Origin: an uncultured Bacilli bacterium
Lineage (GTDB): Bacteria; Bacillota_I; Bacilli_A; RF39; UBA660
NCBI GenBank assembly: GCA_934095805.1
Contig: CAKOKV010000019.1
Location: 1-10,456 of the forward strand
Direction: 5' to 3'
DNA length: 10,456 nucleotides
The notes below the pieces were generated by a model. It made no database searches, had not been told where the DNA came from, and worked only from the letters and a program-made list of their open reading frames with translations. The position numbers and the translations under genes are program-made. Positions 6,980 to 10,456 of the stretch are shown here, piece after piece; position 1 is the first letter of the stretch; each line of letters opens with the position of its first letter.

Positions 6980-8459
6980 TAAAATATCAATATCTGAAAT
7001 TATATTTGGATTATTAGTGTCAGTATTAGTAATATATATGACACTTACTTTTGAACCTAAAAAAGAACAGGTAAATGAATTTTATCAAGTATATTTAGGT
7101 AGTCAAAAAATAGGACTTATACAATCCAAAGAAGAACTTTATGATTTGATTGATAAAGAACAAGAGGGAATTAAAAGGAAATATAATGTTGATAAAGTAT
7201 ACCCACCAGAAGGGTTAGAGGTACAAAAAATATTAACATATAAAACTAATTTAAAAACTGCTGAACAAATATATGATGAAATAAATGATATAGATCCTTT
7301 TACAATTGAAGGATATGAGGTTACAGTAAAAAAAGAAAAAAACAAAATAAAATTTTATATTCTACATAAAGAAGATCTAGATGAAGCTGTTAAAAATACA
7401 GTATTATCATTTGTAAAAGAAGAAGAATATGAAAATTATTTAAACAATGTTGAAAAAGATTCTGGTGAAGAAGGTAGAAGTATAACTGATATTTACTTTG
7501 AAAGTGATATGAGTATCAAAAAGACTTATATATCAACAGAAGAAGAAATAATAACAGATAAGGATACTTTAAAAATGTATTTCTTATTTGGAACTACTAA
7601 TCTTACAGGGACATATAAGGTTAGAGCAGATGACACAATTGAATCAATTGCATATAATAATAAGCTTGGTGTAGAAGACTTTTTAGTAGCAAACCCAGAT
7701 ATAAAAGGTGAAAATGCATTACTTGCGGTTGGTCAAGAGGTTACAGTAGCAGCCATTCAACCTGTATCAAATATAATAGTTGAGTCATTCGATACTAAAA
7801 TGCAAACAGTAGAATATGATACAGATATAGAATATGATAGTAATTTATCAGCAGATGAAAGTTATGTAAAACAACAAGGATCAAATGGTCTTTCAAAAGT
7901 AATTTATGCTACAAAAGAATCAAATGGAGTTATCCTTGATACACAATTTGTTAGTGAAGATGTTATAACAGAACCAACTAAGAAAATAGTAGTTGCAGGA
8001 GCAAAAGGTGTATACTATGTTGGTAATACAACATATTGGGTATGGCCAACAAGTAAACCATATAGAATTAGTTCATGTTATTCATATAGAAATCACCCAA
8101 TAAGAGGACAATATCATTTCCATGCTGCACTTGATATAACTGGTACTAAGAGTAAAAATATCTATGCAATACAAAGTGGAACAGTAATATCAGCATTTAA
8201 TGATAATGGATATCATCAAGGAGCTGGAAATAATATTAAAATTAAACATGATGAAACATATACATCACAATATATGCATTTAGCAAAAACACTTGTTAAA
8301 GTAGGGGATCATGTAGAAAAAGGACAATTAATTGGTATAATGGGTAGAACAGGCTCAGCAACTGGAGTACACTTAGACTTTAGAGTTTTCAGAAATGATA
8401 AAAATATAAATCCTTTTGCATTATATTATAAAACTGCATATCCTTGTTATGGTAAATAA
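6972..8459 (+). CDS. Membrane-anchored M23 peptidase-like protein with LysM and G5 domains
   Basis: The protein has 495 residues. The N-terminal signal anchor is at about 8-27, followed by an uncharacterised extracellular region (about 28-210). A LysM peptidoglycan-binding domain (about 213-260, YKVRADDTIESIA) is followed by a G5-like domain (about 264-346) and an M23 domain (about 356-485). M23 enzymes are zinc endopeptidases that cut peptidoglycan cross-bridges or stem peptides. The HxxxD zinc motif is present (H384, D388), as is the catalytic-type His436 in YMHL. The usual HxH motif reads H467-L-D469, so the third zinc ligand would be Asp or lost. It may therefore be an active variant or a non-catalytic regulator of cell-wall hydrolysis. 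The ATG overlaps the end of dnaB by 8 bases and follows AAGGAAG (6960-6966). The rlmH gene follows after one base. Confidence 0.92.
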   Translation: MNNKISISEIIFGLLVSVLVIYMTLTFEPKKEQVNEFYQVYLGSQKIGLIQSKEELYDLIDKEQEGIKRKYNVDKVYPPEGLEVQKILTYKTNLKTAEQIYDEINDIDPFTIEGYEVTVKKEKNKIKFYILHKEDLDEAVKNTVLSFVKEEEYENYLNNVEKDSGEEGRSITDIYFESDMSIKKTYISTEEEIITDKDTLKMYFLFGTTNLTGTYKVRADDTIESIAYNNKLGVEDFLVANPDIKGENALLAVGQEVTVAAIQPVSNIIVESFDTKMQTVEYDTDIEYDSNLSADESYVKQQGSNGLSKVIYATKESNGVILDTQFVSEDVITEPTKKIVVAGAKGVYYVGNTTYWVWPTSKPYRISSCYSYRNHPIRGQYHFHAALDITGTKSKNIYAIQSGTVISAFNDNGYHQGAGNNIKIKHDETYTSQYMHLAKTLVKVGDHVEKGQLIGIMGRTGSATGVHLDFRVFRNDKNINPFALYYKTAYPCYGK

Positions 8460-8460
8460 T

Positions 8461-8898
8461 ATGATAAAAATAATATGTGTAGGCAAAATAAAAGAAAAAT
8501 ATCTTAATGATTTAATAAATGATTATATGACTAGAATAAATAAATATCATAAAATATCAGTTATAGAATTAAAAGATTCAAATATAAATGATGAAAGTAA
8601 TGAAATATTAAATCATTTAAGTAAAAGTGATTATAATATATGTATGGCAATCGAAGGAACTAAAACTTCATCAATAGAATTATCAAAAATAATAAATAAT
8701 GCATTTATAAATAGTTATAAAAGTATTGTATTTATTATAGGAGGTTCAGATGGAATAAATGATTCAGTGAAAAAAGAATGTAATTTATTATTATCATTTT
8801 CAGATTTAACATTTCCTCATGGACTATTTAGAGGAATATTATTAGAACAAATATATAGAAGTTTTAAAATATTGAATAATGAAACTTATCATAAATAA
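8461..8898 (+). CDS. rlmH: 23S rRNA (pseudouridine1915-N3)-methyltransferase RlmH
   Basis: The protein has 145 residues, somewhat shorter than the roughly 159 of the Bacillus subtilis protein. RlmH is a homodimeric SPOUT enzyme that uses S-adenosylmethionine to methylate pseudouridine 1915 in helix 69 of 23S rRNA. The N terminus MIKIICVGKIKEKYL, the cofactor-binding loop FIIGGSDG (91-98) and the conserved C-terminal end EQIYRSFKILNNETYHK are all present. YHK forms the last three residues. The start at 8461 is chosen by alignment to the family; an in-frame ATG at 8416 would lie inside the peptidase gene. The start is one base after the peptidase stop, with no clear ribosome site, so translation is probably coupled to the upstream gene. 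Confidence 0.96.
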   Translation: MIKIICVGKIKEKYLNDLINDYMTRINKYHKISVIELKDSNINDESNEILNHLSKSDYNICMAIEGTKTSSIELSKIINNAFINSYKSIVFIIGGSDGINDSVKKECNLLLSFSDLTFPHGLFRGILLEQIYRSFKILNNETYHK

Positions 8899-8907
8899 AA
8901 AATAAAT

Positions 8908-8946
8908 AAAATATTATTAGTATGTGGACAATATTAATAATATTTT
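8908..8946 (+). promoter_or_regulatory. 16-bp hairpin enclosing a start codon
   Basis: Bases 8908-8923 pair with 8931-8946 without interruption: 15 Watson-Crick A-T pairs and one G-T wobble (8920 with 8934). The loop has seven bases. The left arm ends in the first two bases of the start codon at 8922-8924 and the G sits in the loop. A short T run (8943-8947) ends the structure. It could mask the start codon of the transporter gene or act as a weak terminator after rlmH. No ribosome site precedes that start. Confidence 0.5.
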
Positions 8947-10097
8947 TATTTGCATTATCAATATATTTATCAATTAAAATTAAATTTAAAAATTATAACA
9001 TCAAAATAAAAGAATTAATGAAGAGTGATAAGACTTCATTATATTTAACATTAGGTACTAAAATAGGAGTAGGTTCAATTATTGGAACAACCTCTTCAAT
9101 CATAATAGGTGGTTTTTCATCAGTAATTTGGATATTAGTTTTCTCATTTGTAACAACATCAATAATATATTATGAATCATATTTAGGTAGAAAAAATAGA
9201 GTAAAATTAAAAGATGATTATATAGGTGGTCCAAATTTTATTATTAAAAACAAATTAATAAGTTTTTTCTCATTTATACTTTTACTTATAATATATTCAT
9301 TTCTATTTCAAATGATACAGATGAACACTATAAGTAATATGATATTATTAAATGTAAATATAAGTAAAAAATTGATCATAATAATATTTATGATTATACT
9401 TTTGGTTACAATTAATTTAAAAGTTAAAGATATACTTAGTATAATGAATAAAATAGTACCAGTAATGTGTTTAATATTTATAATGGTATGTCTTTATGGA
9501 ATAGTTATAAACTATGATACTTTAATTTTATCATCCAAAGTGTATTTAAAAGATATATTTAAATTAAAATCATTATTATGTGGAATGATAATAGGCATAA
9601 AAAGAAGTATATTTATGAATGAACTATTAATTGGAACAACATCACTTAGTTCAGCTATTGATAAAAATGATATAAATATAAGTATAAGATATCAAATATT
9701 TTCTGTATTATTTATAACTATAGTGATGACATTACTTATAAGTTCACTAATCTTAATTTATATTTATAATAATCCTATAACAAATGATTATAATGTTTTA
9801 ATAAATAATATTTTTATAAATATGTATGGAAGCATTGGTTCATTATTTTTAATAATAATACTTATTCTATTTGGATTTACAACAATATTAAGTGGATTCT
9901 ATATTGGAAAAACTAATATTGAATACTATACTAAATCTAAATATATTCTTAATATTTTTAAATTAACATTTATAACAATAACATTATCTGGAATAATAGT
10001 TAATAACTTCTTTATCTGGAATTATTTGGATACTTTAATATTTATTATGATAATTATTAATTCTTATAGTATAATTAAATCATTAGGAAGTGATTAA
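8922..10097 (+). CDS. Divergent AGCS-type amino acid:cation symporter homologue
   Basis: The protein has 391 residues, about ten hydrophobic segments and very few charged residues. Several landmarks fit the alanine or glycine:cation symporter (AGCS) family. These are [13 protein letters not shown] (43-55, family pattern GtGNIaG), an acidic residue E85 before YLGRKNR, GGP at 102-104, [15 protein letters not shown] (around N233-E234, family pattern NEAglGsa) and [13 protein letters not shown] (317-329). AGCS proteins import small neutral amino acids with Na+ or H+. This copy is shorter than the usual 440-490 residues, and its core motif is GVGSI (49-53) rather than GTGNI, so substrate and activity are uncertain. 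The ATG at 8922 lacks a ribosome site and lies in a hairpin, but it starts right at the first membrane segment. The ung start follows the stop after one base. Confidence 0.78.
   Translation: MWTILIIFLFALSIYLSIKIKFKNYNIKIKELMKSDKTSLYLTLGTKIGVGSIIGTTSSIIIGGFSSVIWILVFSFVTTSIIYYESYLGRKNRVKLKDDYIGGPNFIIKNKLISFFSFILLLIIYSFLFQMIQMNTISNMILLNVNISKKLIIIIFMIILLVTINLKVKDILSIMNKIVPVMCLIFIMVCLYGIVINYDTLILSSKVYLKDIFKLKSLLCGMIIGIKRSIFMNELLIGTTSLSSAIDKNDINISIRYQIFSVLFITIVMTLLISSLILIYIYNNPITNDYNVLINNIFINMYGSIGSLFLIIILILFGFTTILSGFYIGKTNIEYYTKSKYILNIFKLTFITITLSGIIVNNFFIWNYLDTLIFIMIIINSYSIIKSLGSD
10085..10090 (+). promoter_or_regulatory. Ribosome binding site that decides the ung start
   Basis: AGGAAG (10085-10090) lies inside the end of the transporter gene, 8 bases before a GTG at 10099. 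The in-frame GTG at 10090 overlaps this site and so is less likely to be used. Both starts give an N terminus compatible with the family. Confidence 0.55.
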
Positions 10098-10098
10098 T

Positions 10099-10437
10099 GT
10101 GATAGGTAATGATTGGGATGTTGTATTAAAAAGTGTATGGGATAGTCCAGGATTTCATAAGTTTATGGAAACTGTAAAAGAAGAGTATAAAACACATACT
10201 TGTTATCCAGAATATAACAACATATTTAATGCATTAAGGTTAACACCATATAGTAATGTTAAAATAGTTATATTAGGTCAGGATCCTTATCACGGAGAAG
10301 GTGAAGCACACGGTTTATCATTTAGTGTACAAGAAGGTGTAAAGTTACCACCAAGTTTACAAAATATATTTAAAGAACTTTACGATGACTTAGGTATTAA
10401 AAATGGAAGTAGAAAAAAGTATAAGACAACACTGTGA
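10099..10437 (+). CDS. ung: Uracil-DNA glycosylase, C-terminally truncated
   Basis: Uracil-DNA glycosylase removes uracil from DNA and begins base-excision repair. The 112 residues from the GTG at 10099 (115 from 10090) match the N-terminal half of family 1. [19 protein letters not shown] leads to the water-activating motif GQDPYH (60-65, catalytic D62), then GLSFSV and [12 protein letters not shown]. Homology stops after DDLGIKN, near 10404. The expected GdLxxWAxQGVLLLN strand and the later HPSPLS loop are absent, and the frame closes at a TGA after a basic tail ([10 protein letters not shown]). The family is normally about 220-230 residues, so this product would lack half the uracil pocket and should be inactive. 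The cause may be insertion, deletion, rearrangement or a bad assembly end; only 19 bases remain after the stop. Confidence 0.85.
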   Translation: MIGNDWDVVLKSVWDSPGFHKFMETVKEEYKTHTCYPEYNNIFNALRLTPYSNVKIVILGQDPYHGEGEAHGLSFSVQEGVKLPPSLQNIFKELYDDLGIKNGSRKKYKTTL

Positions 10438-10456
10438 AAAAAACTTGGCAAAATAT
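10403..10456 (+). other. Open frame running off the window end
   Basis: An ATG at 10403, in a different frame from ung, opens 18 codons that continue past the last base ([18 protein letters not shown]). It begins exactly where ung homology ends, and TAGGT (10391-10395) lies 7 bases upstream. It may be the first part of a gene joined to the broken ung, or a meaningless frame. I do not recognise it, and 18 residues are too few to judge. Confidence 0.2.

Noticed and set aside
7139..7345. Minus-strand open frame opposite the M23 gene
   Set aside because: It is antisense to a domain-supported gene; no family match.
8416..8460. Upstream ATG starts for rlmH (8416, 8449)
   Set aside because: They lie inside the end of the peptidase gene and add residues absent from RlmH; 8461 matches the family N terminus.
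10399..10456. Simple frameshift as the cause of the broken ung
   Set aside because: None of the three forward frames after 10404 resumes the expected WAxQGVLLLN block within the available bases. One frame has a TGG near 10446, but the spacing and flanking residues do not fit.
1..10456. tRNA, rRNA, CRISPR array, insertion sequence, prophage or riboswitch
   Set aside because: No cloverleaf, spaced direct repeats, transposase or integrase motifs, or recognisable riboswitch core was seen on reading. A covariance-model scan was not possible.

Overview
The window is very A+T rich and densely packed. It reads as chromosomal DNA of a low-GC Bacillota, probably an uncultured Bacilli/Erysipelotrichia-like lineage. 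Evidence for this is strong AAGGAGG-type ribosome sites, TATAAT-type promoters, a Cse60-like small protein of the spore-former world, and the rplI-dnaB gene pair followed by rlmH. TGA occurs only as a stop and tryptophan is always TGG, so there is no sign of a mycoplasma-type code. The placement is an inference from gene content, not a phylogenetic result.

Layout. (1) Bases 1-3442 form a plus-strand operon: a small membrane-anchored protein of unknown function, a membrane diguanylate cyclase-like sensor with two predicted periplasmic-binding-protein-like domains and a variant GGDEF motif, and a YihY/BrkB-family membrane protein. A hairpin terminator overlaps the last stop codon. (2) Bases 3472-3654 hold a lone 60-residue Cse60-like gene. 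It faces a 463-residue C-tail-anchored protein of unknown function on the minus strand (3662-5053). The two share one bidirectional terminator that contains both stop codons. (3) Bases 5054-5170 are a divergent promoter region. (4) Bases 5171-10437 form a long plus-strand cluster: rplI (bL9), dnaB (replicative helicase), an M23/LysM/G5 envelope peptidase-like protein, rlmH (23S rRNA methyltransferase), a short divergent AGCS-type transporter, and ung (uracil-DNA glycosylase), which breaks off about half way.

The second cluster combines housekeeping functions (ribosome, replication, rRNA modification, DNA repair) with envelope functions. The first operon looks like an envelope or nutrient-sensing module. 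No tRNA, rRNA, CRISPR array, insertion sequence or phage gene was recognised, and no stretch over 300 bases lacks a gene.

The points most worth a second look are: ung losing its conserved second half near the window edge; a 16-bp hairpin enclosing the start codon of the AGCS-type gene, which has no ribosome site; an M23 domain with HLD in place of the zinc-binding HxH; the DGDEF variant cyclase with a broken inhibitory site; and the unrecognised tail-anchored protein. I did not see convincing evidence of a wholly new multi-gene system.
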